A stretch of DNA of 64,000 bases from Streptomyces griseocarneus (lineage in GTDB: Bacteria > Actinomycetota > Actinomycetes > Streptomycetales > Streptomycetaceae), in contig PENC01000003.1 of NCBI GenBank assembly GCA_003674045.1, positions 492,379 through 556,378 of the forward strand, in the 5' to 3' direction. Below, piece after piece: positions 1-8,144 of the stretch. The notes beneath the pieces were generated by a model. That model was not told the DNA's origin. It saw only the letters and a program-made list of their open reading frames with translations, and did not search any database. The first letter of the stretch is position 1, and every line of letters begins with the position of its first letter. A program made the position numbers and the translations under genes.

Positions 1-2
1 TC

Positions 3-509
3 GGCTGCTCGTCGCTGGTCCTGGTCGCCAGCGCGGACGCCGAGGGCAACTGCGACGTTTCCCCGCGCGGCGGTCCTGCCGGGTTCGTGGCCGTCCTGGA
101 CGCACGGACGGTGGCGATACCGGACGCGACCGGCAACAAGCGTCTGGACACCCTGCAGAACGTCATCGCCACCGGACGGGCCGGGCTGCTGTTCGTCATC
201 CCGGGGCGTACCACGACGCTCAGGGTGAACGGCCGGGCCTGCGTCTCCACCCGCCCCGAGCTGCTGTCGCAGCTGACCGCCGTGGGCAAGCCGCCGGCCA
301 GTGCGCTGGTGCTGGGGATCGAGGAGGTCTACCCGCACTGCCCCAAGGCGCTTCTGCGCAGCGCGGCGTGGAAGCCGGAACAGTGGCTGTCGGCGGACGC
401 GCAGCCGACCTCGGCCGAGGTGACGCTGGCCCAGCTGCGGATGCCGGAGCTGACGATCGCCGACATCGAGCAGACGGAGGCGGACTCGCTGAAGTACCGG
501 TACGAGTGA
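3..509 (+). CDS. PPOX-type FMN-binding flavoprotein (5' end outside window)
   Basis: The open frame runs in from the left edge, so the N-terminus is missing. A GTG at 87 could serve as a start, but the residues encoded before it (SSLVLVASADAEG then CDVSPRGG) are the conserved beginning of the split-barrel fold, so the true start is upstream. The segment GNKRLDTLQN followed by a short strand and GRTTTLRVNGRA is characteristic of pyridoxamine 5'-phosphate oxidase-like proteins of the MSMEG_1061 type, which bind FMN or related cofactors. Substrate unknown; probably a cytoplasmic flavin reductase or oxidase of unspecified role. It converges on the DUF4184 gene with about 35 bp between the two stops. 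Confidence 0.8.
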   Translation, partial: GCSSLVLVASADAEGNCDVSPRGGPAGFVAVLDARTVAIPDATGNKRLDTLQNVIATGRAGLLFVIPGRTTTLRVNGRACVSTRPELLSQLTAVGKPPASALVLGIEEVYPHCPKALLRSAAWKPEQWLSADAQPTSAEVTLAQLRMPELTIADIEQTEADSLKYRYE

Positions 510-544
510 CGGGGCGGTCCTGTGACTGCTGAACCGAGAGAGCG

Positions 545-1447
545 TCAGCGTTCCGTGTGCAGCAGGCGCCGGGTGTGCCAGGTGGCGGAGAAGAGCATCA
601 GGGCGGCGGCGGACGCGGCGCCCGCTGTCTTGGCGGCGCCTGTCAGCACTCCCTCGGCAACGGTGCCCCAGGGGGCCTTCACCGTCCTGGTGGGATAGGT
701 GGTCTCGGTCGAGCCGTAACCGAGGTCGCGGACGATCGGCCGGTCGAGATCCTCCACGGTCTCGAAGCGGTACAGGCTGAAGTCGCTGCGGGCCTGCGCG
801 GCCCCGCCCAGTACGGCGGCTCCCGCCAGGACGGCGACCACGCTCCATCGCGTGGCAGGGCGCAGACGGGAAACGGTGTCGTCCTCGGCGCGCAGTCGGT
901 CGCGGCGGTGCCACAGATACATGCCGATGGCCATCAGGCCCCCGACCGTGCTCACGTGCTGGAGCAGCCGGGCGACTGTCAGCCCTCCCGGAGCCGGGGC
1001 GCGCAGCAGCGCCACGTGGGTGACCAGGAACCCGTCGCTGTGGGTGAGGGAGTCCCATGCCAGGTGGGAGACGATGCCGATGAAGGCCGACAGCAGCAGC
1101 CACAGGGCGTGGCGGGTCCTGGCTCGCAAGCCGCGCGTCGGTTCGGGCTCCGGCAGCCCGAGGCCGACGGGGAGCAGGGCCGTGACCGGCCTGCGCAGCA
1201 GTCGGCAGGCGGCTGCCAGGCAGAGGGCGAAGAGCAGGCCGGCGCCCAGGCCCCAGCCGGGCGTGTGCGTGTTCGTGGCGTTGAGGAAAGGCTCGTACCA
1301 GTCCCGCGCGTCGGTCGAGCGGATGCCGGCGGCTTGCAGGAAGTACGGGACATCAGGGGCCATGGCGCCCGCGGCCAGGGCCGAGGGGACGAACGGGTGC
1401 CGCAGCAGAGGCAGGACGGCGGCGGGGTGGGACAAGGTGAACGGCAA
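545..1447 (-). CDS. DUF4184-family membrane protein
   Basis: The protein begins LPFTLSHPAAVLPL and continues with MAPDVPYF, the signature start of DUF4184 membrane proteins. About six hydrophobic segments follow, with a conserved SHLAWDSLTH motif resembling the histidine-rich face of membrane hydrolases. I chose the TTG at 1447 because family members begin right at this motif and an AGAGAG ribosome site precedes it; an upstream start at 1534 would add 29 low-complexity residues. Function is not established. It stands alone, separated from the PadR operon upstream by a strong hairpin pair. Confidence 0.8.
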   Translation of the reverse strand: MPFTLSHPAAVLPLLRHPFVPSALAAGAMAPDVPYFLQAAGIRSTDARDWYEPFLNATNTHTPGWGLGAGLLFALCLAAACRLLRRPVTALLPVGLGLPEPEPTRGLRARTRHALWLLLSAFIGIVSHLAWDSLTHSDGFLVTHVALLRAPAPGGLTVARLLQHVSTVGGLMAIGMYLWHRRDRLRAEDDTVSRLRPATRWSVVAVLAGAAVLGGAAQARSDFSLYRFETVEDLDRPIVRDLGYGSTETTYPTRTVKAPWGTVAEGVLTGAAKTAGAASAAALMLFSATWHTRRLLHTER

Positions 1448-1629
1448 CGCGGTGGTCTCTCTGCTCGGCGGCACCCGCGCGGTCCGGTCCACGCGGTGCT
1501 GCGGACGGCCCTGGCGGTATCCGGGCGTGCTCACGGCCGTCGAGTCCGAGCGGCACGCAGCGACGGTACGTCGAGCAGAGTATTCATGTCAACGGACTAT
1601 TGGGGTGTCGCCCCTCGTGACGCCCGTCG

Positions 1630-1682
1630 GTTTTCGTCTGCCCGGGCAGACGAAAACTGCCCTCCCCATGGTGGGAGGGCAG
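1630..1682 (-). terminator. Tandem hairpin terminator after the PadR operon
   Basis: Two adjoining inverted repeats. The first is a perfect 28-nt palindrome (1630-1657, arms GTTTTCGTCTGCCC and its complement). The second has 10-bp arms (CTGCCCTCCC at 1657-1666, complement at 1673-1682) around a CATGGT loop. They lie just beyond the stop of the membrane protein gene at 1712, so they most likely end that minus-strand transcript. The first hairpin could work in both directions. Confidence 0.75.
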
Positions 1683-1711
1683 CAGAGCCTGCCGGGGGAG
1701 CCGGGCCGGGG

Positions 1712-2587
1712 TCAGCGTCGGCGGCGCACCGCCTGTACCCCTGCGGTGAGGGCGCCCGAGAGCGGCAGTACGAGGAGGAGGCCGACGAAAGGCCAGGGAT
1801 CGGTTGACGCCCAGGTGGAGGCACCGGCGATCAGCGGCAGCGCAGCCACGGTCATCGCACCGATCTCGCGCACCCCGGAGGATCGCTGTCGCAGGGCGAG
1901 CGCGAACCCCGCGGCGGCCAGGACCAGCACCGGCCAGGCACCGTAGTCCGTGCTCACTCCCAGCGCCCCGGCCTCCACAGCGACGACGGGAAACCACCCG
2001 ATGCCCGCCACCGCTCCGGCGACGGCCGACAATTCCCTGCCCGGTCGACGGTCCCCGGGGCAGGCAAGCACCACGGCGATGGTCAGCAGCGCCGCCACGG
2101 GAGTGACCAGTGACCTGTCGGTCAGCTGTGGGGCCGTCACCCACTGCCCGACGTGTCCCAGCAGCCCGCACACGACCGCGGTCACCCCTGGTACCCACCG
2201 GCCGGACAGGGCGACGACCGCGCCGATACACACCAGCAGGGCGAGCAGATAGTGCAGTCCCCAGGGGGCATCCGTGTGGATCAGCTGCGTCCACGCTGGG
2301 GCCGCGGAGGTGACAAGGCCGGCGTACCAGCGCGTGAGGACCAGTCCGTTGCCCAACGCCGCGACCGCCAGCGCGAACGGAGCGGCCATGGCGAAGAAGC
2401 GCCCGCCCCGCGAGGCCGAATCAAGGCCCAGCCGCACCCGCAGGGCATGCCCGGCCAGATCGGCGTCCGCCCGCAGCCGCGCCGCGCGCGGCATGCCCGC
2501 GGTCATCTCCCGATGGACATCGATGATCTCCTCGCCGTACGCCGACCGGTAGCCGGCCGGATACAGGCGGAGCACCCGGTCGATCAC
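1712..2587 (-). CDS. Multispanning membrane protein co-transcribed with PadR regulator
   Basis: A 291-residue protein. A short cytoplasmic N-terminus (LRLYPAGYRSAYGEE) is followed by about seven to eight hydrophobic helices. The opening resembles that of many actinobacterial membrane proteins encoded directly after PadR regulators. The GTG start overlaps the PadR stop (GTGA, 2584-2587), so translation is probably coupled. No catalytic motif is visible and the function is unknown. Context suggests it is the main target or partner of the PadR protein, perhaps in envelope stress or drug response. Confidence 0.75.
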   Translation of the reverse strand: MIDRVLRLYPAGYRSAYGEEIIDVHREMTAGMPRAARLRADADLAGHALRVRLGLDSASRGGRFFAMAAPFALAVAALGNGLVLTRWYAGLVTSAAPAWTQLIHTDAPWGLHYLLALLVCIGAVVALSGRWVPGVTAVVCGLLGHVGQWVTAPQLTDRSLVTPVAALLTIAVVLACPGDRRPGRELSAVAGAVAGIGWFPVVAVEAGALGVSTDYGAWPVLVLAAAGFALALRQRSSGVREIGAMTVAALPLIAGASTWASTDPWPFVGLLLVLPLSGALTAGVQAVRRRR

Positions 2588-2922
2588 GTCGACACCGCCG
2601 CGCCGCCCGCCTCGAGCCGCCGCCTGACCTCCCGGGCGGTGGCCGCCAGCCGCTCCGCCTCGGCCGCCAGCCGCTCCCGGCCGACCGTCGTCAGGGCAAA
2701 GGTGCGACGCGCCCGGCCACCCACCACTTCCTCGCGCTCCACCTCGATCAGCCCTTCCTCCAGCAGCCTGTCCAGCGCCCCGTAGAGCGCGCCGGTGCGG
2801 GGCACCACCCGGCCGTCGGTGATGGCCTTGACCTCCTGGGCGATGGCATAGCCATGCCGAGGCGCGTTCGCCAGCGCGGTCAAGAGCAGCAACGCCAGCT
2901 CCTGCATCCCTCTCTCACTCAT
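2584..2922 (-). CDS. PadR-family transcriptional regulator
   Basis: A 112-residue winged-helix regulator. The N-terminal part (LLLLTALANAPRHGYAIAQEV, then GTLYGALDRL-like TGALYGALDRLLEEGLIE) is the PadR signature, ending with a short helical dimerisation segment rich in Ala, Glu and Arg. The ATG at 2922 is preferred: upstream residues are not family-like and it places the DNA-binding helices at the usual position. It probably represses its own promoter and the downstream membrane protein gene, whose start overlaps its stop. The PadR ligand cannot be told from sequence. Confidence 0.88.
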   Translation of the reverse strand: MSERGMQELALLLLTALANAPRHGYAIAQEVKAITDGRVVPRTGALYGALDRLLEEGLIEVEREEVVGGRARRTFALTTVGRERLAAEAERLAATAREVRRRLEAGGAAVST

Positions 2923-3193
2923 ACCGACAGAGTATTCCGTCCAGCGGACCATCCCGCAGGACCATCGGCCGACGCGCCGACCGCCGGCGGACGTCCCGCC
3001 AGGGCTCTCGGACCGGCACATACGCAAGTGCTGTGGGGCAGTCGATCGCCGTGAGCACCAGGCCCTGACAGGCTGTTCCGGACGGACGGTTCTGGTCCGG
3101 GCCCCATAGTGGCGTGGCTGAACTCCGCTCCGGCCGAGCAGGTTGCCCTGCGGTTCGGTGGTGACGGCACCGCCTTCGCCTGTGACGACGCCT

Positions 3194-4762
3194 TCACGGA
3201 GTTGTGTCCGGTGAGGCAGGGAGGGTCAGGGTGAAGGTGGTGCCGGGGCGGGGGTGGTCGGAGTGGGCCGTGAGGGCGCCGTGGTGGCGCTCGGCGATGT
3301 CGCGGGCGATGGCGAGCCCGAGGCCGCTGCCGCCTGCGTCGCGGGCGCGGGCCTCGTCGAGACGGGCGAACCGCTCGAAGACGCGCTCGTATTCGTCCGG
3401 GGACAGGGGAGTGCCGTCATTGTGGATGGTGACGGTGTGTGATTGACCGTTGGTGGTGATGTCCAGGACGACGGCGGTGTGCGCGTGCCGTACGGCGTTG
3501 TCGAGGAGGTTGCGCAGCAGTCGGTGCAGTTGTGCGCCGTTGCCGCGGACGGGGGCCTGGCCGGGGCCGCTGCGCAGGGAGACCGGGTGGCCGCGGTGTC
3601 GGTACTCGTGGACGAGCTCCGAGGTGAGGCCGGCCAGGTCGACGAGGGAGTGGGCGGCGGGGCGGTCGGGCCGGGCCAGCAGGAGCAGGTCCTCGGTGAG
3701 GGTATGGACGCGGCGGGTGGCGGCGAGGGCGTCCTGGAGCGTCTGGTGGGGATCGATGGTGTCGGGGTGGGCGAGAGCGGTTTCGAGTTCGTAGCGCAGG
3801 GCGGCGACGGGGGAGCGCAGTTCGTGTGAGGCGTCCGCGACGAAGCGTCGTTGGCGTTCCACGGAGATCTCCAGCCGGTCCAGGGTGGCATTGGTGGTCA
3901 GGGCCAGGCGGCGGACGGGGTCGTGGGCGTCGGGGACGGGGACACGGCGGTCGAGGCTGGTGTCGGTGATGGCCGCGACCTCCTGCCGGATGGCCTCGAC
4001 GGGACGCAGGGAGCGGCGTGCGGTGGCCCAGGCGAGGGCGGCGACCAGCAGCGCGGCGAGGGGGACACCTGCGGTGAGCGGGGTGCGCAGGGGAGCGGCG
4101 GCCTGCTCGGTGGCGTAGGGGGAGGTGAGGACGTAGACGGTGGAGCGGCACGACCCGTCGGTTTCGGTGGGCAAGTGGCACGATTTCGCAGGGGTGTGCA
4201 CCGGGGTGGCGAAGACGGTCATGGTGCGGTGCGCGAGAACGTGGGCTTGGCGGTGGGCGAGGAGAGCCTTCTGCTGGGCAGTGGTGTTGCCGCTGGGGGG
4301 CGGCTTCAGCGTCCCGTCGGGTCGGTGGAAGCGATCACGGTCGCGTTCGTCGACCGCGCCGACATGGACCGTGCCCCGCTGCGGGGTGCCGGTTGCCCGG
4401 TCGGGAGGCAGGCCGGGGGGCGCGGGGAGCAGCGCCGCCAGGTCGGCGAGGTCCTGGGCGCCGCCGGCCGCGGTGATGGTGCGGCCTGCCCGGTCGACCT
4501 GGATGACGGGCCAGCTGTACAGGGGGTCGGTGAGGTCTTCTTTGCCGGCGGCCGCCTGGGCGGCGAGTTGGACGGACAGTTCGAGTGCCCGATTTTCCGC
4601 CGTTCGGTAGGCGTCCGCGCGGACATGCTGGAACAGCCACCACGCCCCGCTGCCGAACAGTACGAGGGCGGCGGCTCCCGCCACGCACGCGATGCGTACA
4701 TGTCCGGGCAGGCTACGGAACAGGGCGCGTGTGCGGTGCCAGGGGTGCCGCCGACCGGTCAT
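3194..4762 (-). CDS. OmpR-type sensor histidine kinase
   Basis: 522 residues. TM1 at about 22-45, a roughly 180-residue extracytoplasmic sensor region containing two cysteines (about 195 and 205), TM2 at about 228-247, HAMP, then HisKA with phospho-acceptor His313 (FVADASHELRSP), N box RNLLDNAVRHA and G box GGSGLGLAIA. The ATG at 4762 overlaps the response-regulator stop (ATGA). The paired extracytoplasmic cysteines may form a disulfide, but the signal is unknown. It pairs with the regulator encoded immediately upstream. The divergent NodB and glycosyltransferase genes are candidate targets, suggesting a cell-envelope role. Confidence 0.92.
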   Translation of the reverse strand: MTGRRHPWHRTRALFRSLPGHVRIACVAGAAALVLFGSGAWWLFQHVRADAYRTAENRALELSVQLAAQAAAGKEDLTDPLYSWPVIQVDRAGRTITAAGGAQDLADLAALLPAPPGLPPDRATGTPQRGTVHVGAVDERDRDRFHRPDGTLKPPPSGNTTAQQKALLAHRQAHVLAHRTMTVFATPVHTPAKSCHLPTETDGSCRSTVYVLTSPYATEQAAAPLRTPLTAGVPLAALLVAALAWATARRSLRPVEAIRQEVAAITDTSLDRRVPVPDAHDPVRRLALTTNATLDRLEISVERQRRFVADASHELRSPVAALRYELETALAHPDTIDPHQTLQDALAATRRVHTLTEDLLLLARPDRPAAHSLVDLAGLTSELVHEYRHRGHPVSLRSGPGQAPVRGNGAQLHRLLRNLLDNAVRHAHTAVVLDITTNGQSHTVTIHNDGTPLSPDEYERVFERFARLDEARARDAGGSGLGLAIARDIAERHHGALTAHSDHPRPGTTFTLTLPASPDTTP

Positions 4763-5451
4763 CGGGGCTGTTCCCGGGGCGTGAGGCGGTAGCCGTGTCC
4801 GCGGACGGTCTCGATGCTGTGGGTGGCGAAGGGGGCGTCGACCTTCTTGCGCAGTGCGGAGATGTAGACCTCCACGATGGCGGTGCCTCCGGTGTAGGCC
4901 GGGTCCCAGACCTCGTCGAGGATCGCCTCCTTCGACACCGGGCGATCCGGTGCGCGCAGCAGGCAGGTGAGAATGGCGAACTCTTTCGGCGTCAGGGCGA
5001 ACTCGGTGCTGCCGCGGCCCGCGCGCTGGAAGGTCAGGTCCGCCCACAGGTCGCCGACGCGCAGCACGGACCGACCGGCCGTGGCGTCGCGGCCCCGGCG
5101 CAGCAGGGCCCGCAGCCGCGCGAGCAGAACGACCGAGGAGAACGGTTTGACCAGATAGTCATCGGCACCGGTGTCCAGCCCCTCTGCCTCGTCGTACTCG
5201 CCGTCCTTCGCGGTCAGCATGAGCACCGGCGTATTCAGGCCCGCGGAGCGCAGAGCGGAGCAGACTCGGTAGCCGTTCAGGCCGGGGAGCATGATGTCCA
5301 GCACGATGACCGCGTGGTCGCCGGTCAGGGCCCGCTCCAGTCCGGTGTTGCCGTCGCGGACGAGTTCGACGCGGTAGCCCTCTGCTGTCAGGCCGCGGTG
5401 CAGGGCGGGCCCGAGCTGCGGGTCGTCCTCGACGACCAGGATGCCTTTCAC
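4759..5451 (-). CDS. OmpR/PhoB-family response regulator
   Basis: 230 residues. The receiver domain has the acidic pocket VVEDD, phospho-acceptor Asp52 (VLDIMLPGLNG) and Lys102 (DDYLVKPF). The C-terminal winged helix has LTPKEFAILTCLLR, VSKEAILDEVW and VEVYISALRKK. The GTG at 5451 is chosen because VKGILVVEDD is the usual receiver start and a GAAAGG site lies upstream; a longer frame extends further but is not family-like. It forms an operon with the kinase. Two direct repeats upstream look like its own binding box. Confidence 0.92.
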   Translation of the reverse strand: MKGILVVEDDPQLGPALHRGLTAEGYRVELVRDGNTGLERALTGDHAVIVLDIMLPGLNGYRVCSALRSAGLNTPVLMLTAKDGEYDEAEGLDTGADDYLVKPFSSVVLLARLRALLRRGRDATAGRSVLRVGDLWADLTFQRAGRGSTEFALTPKEFAILTCLLRAPDRPVSKEAILDEVWDPAYTGGTAIVEVYISALRKKVDAPFATHSIETVRGHGYRLTPREQPR

Positions 5452-5489
5452 ACAGGTGAGCCTTTCATGCCGCTTGTCCTGTTTCCTGA

Positions 5490-5519
5490 AGACGATCTTC
5501 AGGGTCTTTAGATCATCTT
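5490..5519 (-). promoter_or_regulatory. Direct-repeat box upstream of the response regulator
   Basis: On the minus strand AAGATGATCT and AAGATCGTCT lie exactly 20 bp apart (plus-strand 5510-5519 and 5490-5499), about 40 bp before the regulator start. Tandem 10-bp repeats two helical turns apart fit OmpR-type dimers binding one DNA face, so autoregulation is likely. The divergent gene starting at 5644 could be controlled from the same site. Confidence 0.5.
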
Positions 5520-5643
5520 TGGGCCGGTTCCTGCATGGTGTGTCTCCACCACGCCGGACCAAGGTGCCCTCCTGCGGTCGACCAGGGCGTCGGGCCCGTC
5601 CCGACCCGGTCCTCCCGCACTGATCGCTCAGAAAGCCGCCCCC

Positions 5644-6468
5644 ATGCCCAGCCCCGCCATCCGCCCCGTCCACCCAAGGCGCCGCAGCCCCACCCGGCGG
5701 CATCGAGCGGTGACCGCAGCGCTCTGCCTCATCGCCGGGACGGCCCTTGTGCCCGGCTGCGGGCAACAACGTGTCACGCCGGCCCAGGTGCGCGCGCAGG
5801 CGGGCGGGGCCACGCTTTCCGCGGAAGCCTTCGCGAGCGACCCCGGCGGGACACCGACGGACTGCCGCGAAGCGAAGTGCATCGCGCTGACCTTCGACGC
5901 CGGCCCCGGGCCCCACACAGCCGAACTCCTGGACATCCTCAAGGAGAAGAAGGTGCACGCCACCTTCTTCCTCCTGGGCAAGAACCATGTCCTTGCCCAC
6001 CCCGACCTGGTGCGCCGGGAAGCAGCCGAAGGACACGAGATCGGCAACCACACCTGGACCCACCGGCGCCTCGACGAGCTCACCCCCGACCGGATACGCG
6101 ACGAGCTCGCCCGGACCCAGGAAGCAATCGAGAGGATCACCGGCAAGGCCCCCACCCTCATGCGACCGCCACAGGGCGGCACGAACGAGTCGGTGGGGTC
6201 GGCCGCCCGCTCACTGGGCCTGGCCCAGGTCCTGTGGAGTGCCACCGCGAGCGACTACGCCACCACCGACACCCGTCTGATCGGCGACCGCATCCTCGAC
6301 CGGGCATCCCGCGACGGCATCATCCTGCTCCACGACATCTACGACGGCACCGTCCCCGCGGTCCCCAGGATCGTCGACGAGCTCCGCGCCCGGGGATACA
6401 CCTTCGTCACCGTCCCCCAGCTCCTGGCTCCGGCCAGTCCGCAGCCCGGCACCGTCTACCACCCGTGA
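5644..6468 (+). CDS. Secreted NodB-type polysaccharide deacetylase lipoprotein
   Basis: 274 residues. A basic N-terminus and hydrophobic stretch end in a lipobox-like LVPGC, suggesting lipid anchoring outside the membrane. The NodB fold is clear: motif 1 TFDAGPG, metal-binding HxxxH in GNHTWTH, motif 3 MRPPQGG, and ILLHDI near the end. In motif 1 the usual second Asp is Ala, a variant I recall from other actinobacterial members. It probably N-deacetylates peptidoglycan or another cell-wall polysaccharide. The glycosyltransferase gene follows after 35 bp. It is divergent from the two-component system and may be its target. Confidence 0.85.
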   Translation: MPSPAIRPVHPRRRSPTRRHRAVTAALCLIAGTALVPGCGQQRVTPAQVRAQAGGATLSAEAFASDPGGTPTDCREAKCIALTFDAGPGPHTAELLDILKEKKVHATFFLLGKNHVLAHPDLVRREAAEGHEIGNHTWTHRRLDELTPDRIRDELARTQEAIERITGKAPTLMRPPQGGTNESVGSAARSLGLAQVLWSATASDYATTDTRLIGDRILDRASRDGIILLHDIYDGTVPAVPRIVDELRARGYTFVTVPQLLAPASPQPGTVYHP

Positions 6469-6503
6469 CCCGCCCCACCCGCCAACCGGAGGTGTGCAGA
6501 CGC

Positions 6504-7772
6504 ATGCGTATTTCCTTCCTGCTCCACAACGCCTACACCTTCGGCGGGACGATCAGATCGACGTTCAACCTCGCCACCGCACTGGCCGCCCACCACGACG
6601 TGGAGATCATCTCGGTCTTCCGCACCCGCGAGACGCCGGCCATGGGCGCACCATCACAGGTGCTGCTGACACCTCTGGTGGACCTGCGCGGCAAGTCCGC
6701 GCACTACGACGGCGACGACCCCCGCCACGCACAGCCCGCCCGTGTCTTCCCTCGCGCGGACGGCCGGCACAGGCAGTACAGCCGCCTCACGGATGAGCGC
6801 ATCGGCCGCTGTCTGTCCGGTCTGGAGACAGATGTGATCGTCGGGACCAGGCCGGGACTGAACGTGCACATCGCCCGGCACGCTCACCCCGCCGCCATCA
6901 GAGTGGGGCAGGAGCACCTCACCCTCTCCGGCCACGGACTGCGCATGCGCCATGAGATACGCCACCGCTATCCCCTGCTGGATGCGCTCACCACCGTGAC
7001 CGAAGCCGACGCGCAGGCCTACCGGCAGCTCGGCCTGCCCGACGTGCGGGTGCAGGCGATCGCGAACAGTGTCCCGCCCATGAACACCAGGCCGACCGAG
7101 CACACCGGCAAGGTTGTCGTCGCCGCGGGACGGCTCATCCCCGTGAAACGCTACGACCTCCTCATCAAAGCCTTCGCCGACGTCGCCGCCACCCACCCGG
7201 ACTGGCAACTACGGATCTTCGGCAACGGTGACACCACCGGCGACGAGAAGCACACACTGGCCACCCTCATCGACAACCTCGGTCTGAAGGACCATGTCTT
7301 CCTCAACGACCATGCCGATGCGCTGGAGTCCGAATTCGCGAAGGCGTCCATCGCCGTCTCCGCCTCCGACCGGGAATCTTTCGGCATGACCATCGTCGAG
7401 GCCATGCGCTGCGGCCTTCCCGTCGTCGCGACCGACTGCCCCCTCGGGCCGCGCGAGATCATCACCCACGGCGTCGACGGACGCCTGGTCCGCCCCGGCC
7501 GTGCCCAAGACCTCGCCACCGCGCTGTGCGACCTCATCGGTGACGACGCCCTGCGCCGACGCATGGGCGAGGCAGCCTGGCACAACTCGGCGCGCTATGC
7601 GCCGAACCACATAGCCGAGCAGCACCTCGACCTCTATCGGGACCTGCTCAGGCGCGGCCCCGGCCGGCGTTCCCTCGGCCCGCTGCGGGAAGCAGCCCAC
7701 CAGGCGCGCACCGCCGCCATCGACACCGCGCACACCCTGCGCTCCGCTGCACGCCGCACGAGGAAACGCTGA
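6504..7772 (+). CDS. GT4-family glycosyltransferase
   Basis: 422 residues with a GT-B fold. The N-terminal acceptor domain opens MRISFLLHNAYTFGGTIRS. The donor-binding domain carries AAGRLIPVKRYDLLI, GNGD and the EX7E motif in ESFGMTIVEAM, followed by GLPVVATDCPLGPREI. GGAGGTG at 6488-6494 sets the ATG at 6504. It probably transfers a nucleotide-activated sugar to a cell-wall polymer or lipid at the cytoplasmic face. A basic C-terminal tail (RSAARRTRKR) may touch the membrane. It follows the NodB-like gene directly, so the two probably act on the same glycan. Confidence 0.88.
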   Translation: MRISFLLHNAYTFGGTIRSTFNLATALAAHHDVEIISVFRTRETPAMGAPSQVLLTPLVDLRGKSAHYDGDDPRHAQPARVFPRADGRHRQYSRLTDERIGRCLSGLETDVIVGTRPGLNVHIARHAHPAAIRVGQEHLTLSGHGLRMRHEIRHRYPLLDALTTVTEADAQAYRQLGLPDVRVQAIANSVPPMNTRPTEHTGKVVVAAGRLIPVKRYDLLIKAFADVAATHPDWQLRIFGNGDTTGDEKHTLATLIDNLGLKDHVFLNDHADALESEFAKASIAVSASDRESFGMTIVEAMRCGLPVVATDCPLGPREIITHGVDGRLVRPGRAQDLATALCDLIGDDALRRRMGEAAWHNSARYAPNHIAEQHLDLYRDLLRRGPGRRSLGPLREAAHQARTAAIDTAHTLRSAARRTRKR

Positions 7773-7818
7773 CGCCGATGCCTCCGCGTCGTCGGTATCC
7801 GGCACACGGGAGAGAGCC

Positions 7819-7938
7819 CTAAGCGCTCCGCTGGAAGTCCAGTACGTCATCTGCGGGTACGTCGTGGCTGGTCGCGCAGTTCCCCGCGCCCCTTCGGGGC
7901 GCTGCCGAACCGCACCGGACTTCACCAAGCCCGCTTAG
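7819..7938. repeat. Dispersed intergenic repeat, copy 1 (120 bp)
   Basis: The unit begins CTAAGCG and ends CGCTTAG, giving short terminal inverted repeats. It contains the CGCGCCCCTTCGGGGCGC hairpin often seen in Streptomyces intergenic DNA. A second copy in opposite orientation lies at 21635-21779. The two match almost base for base except for a roughly 25-bp extra segment in the second copy. It could be a non-autonomous mobile element or a transcript-ending repeat. Confidence 0.7.
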
Positions 7939-8144
7939 ACGGGTGATCCCATCTGACGCTGCGGACGGCGGGGGTCGGCGATGCCGGCCCCGGGGACACG
8001 GAGCGGCCACAGGACGGTCGGGCCGGTGCCCGGACCGCCGGTGACAAGGACGGTGAGCGCACTGCGTCCCGCGTGCGCCGTCTTGCCGCACGACCCCTTG
8101 GGCACCGGGTTTCGTGCCCGTGCCGTGCAGGCAGTATCAGCTCG

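Noticed and set aside
1580..1612. AGAGTATTC upstream of the DUF4184 gene recurring upstream of PadR (2930-2938) as a PadR operator.
   Set aside because: Only nine bases are shared and no dyad symmetry surrounds them; too weak to call.
3111..3233. A plus-strand frame starting GTG near 3111 (VAWLNSAPAEQ...).
   Set aside because: It is about 40 codons, overlaps the end of the kinase gene and lacks a clear ribosome site or family.
4759..6063. A longer start for the response regulator.
   Set aside because: The extra N-terminal 200 residues overlap the divergent NodB gene and do not resemble any domain; GTG 5451 begins the receiver correctly.
5535..7772. A 745-residue frame covering the glycosyltransferase.
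   Set aside because: The first 320 residues are the shadow of the NodB gene; the family start and GGAGGTG are at 6504.
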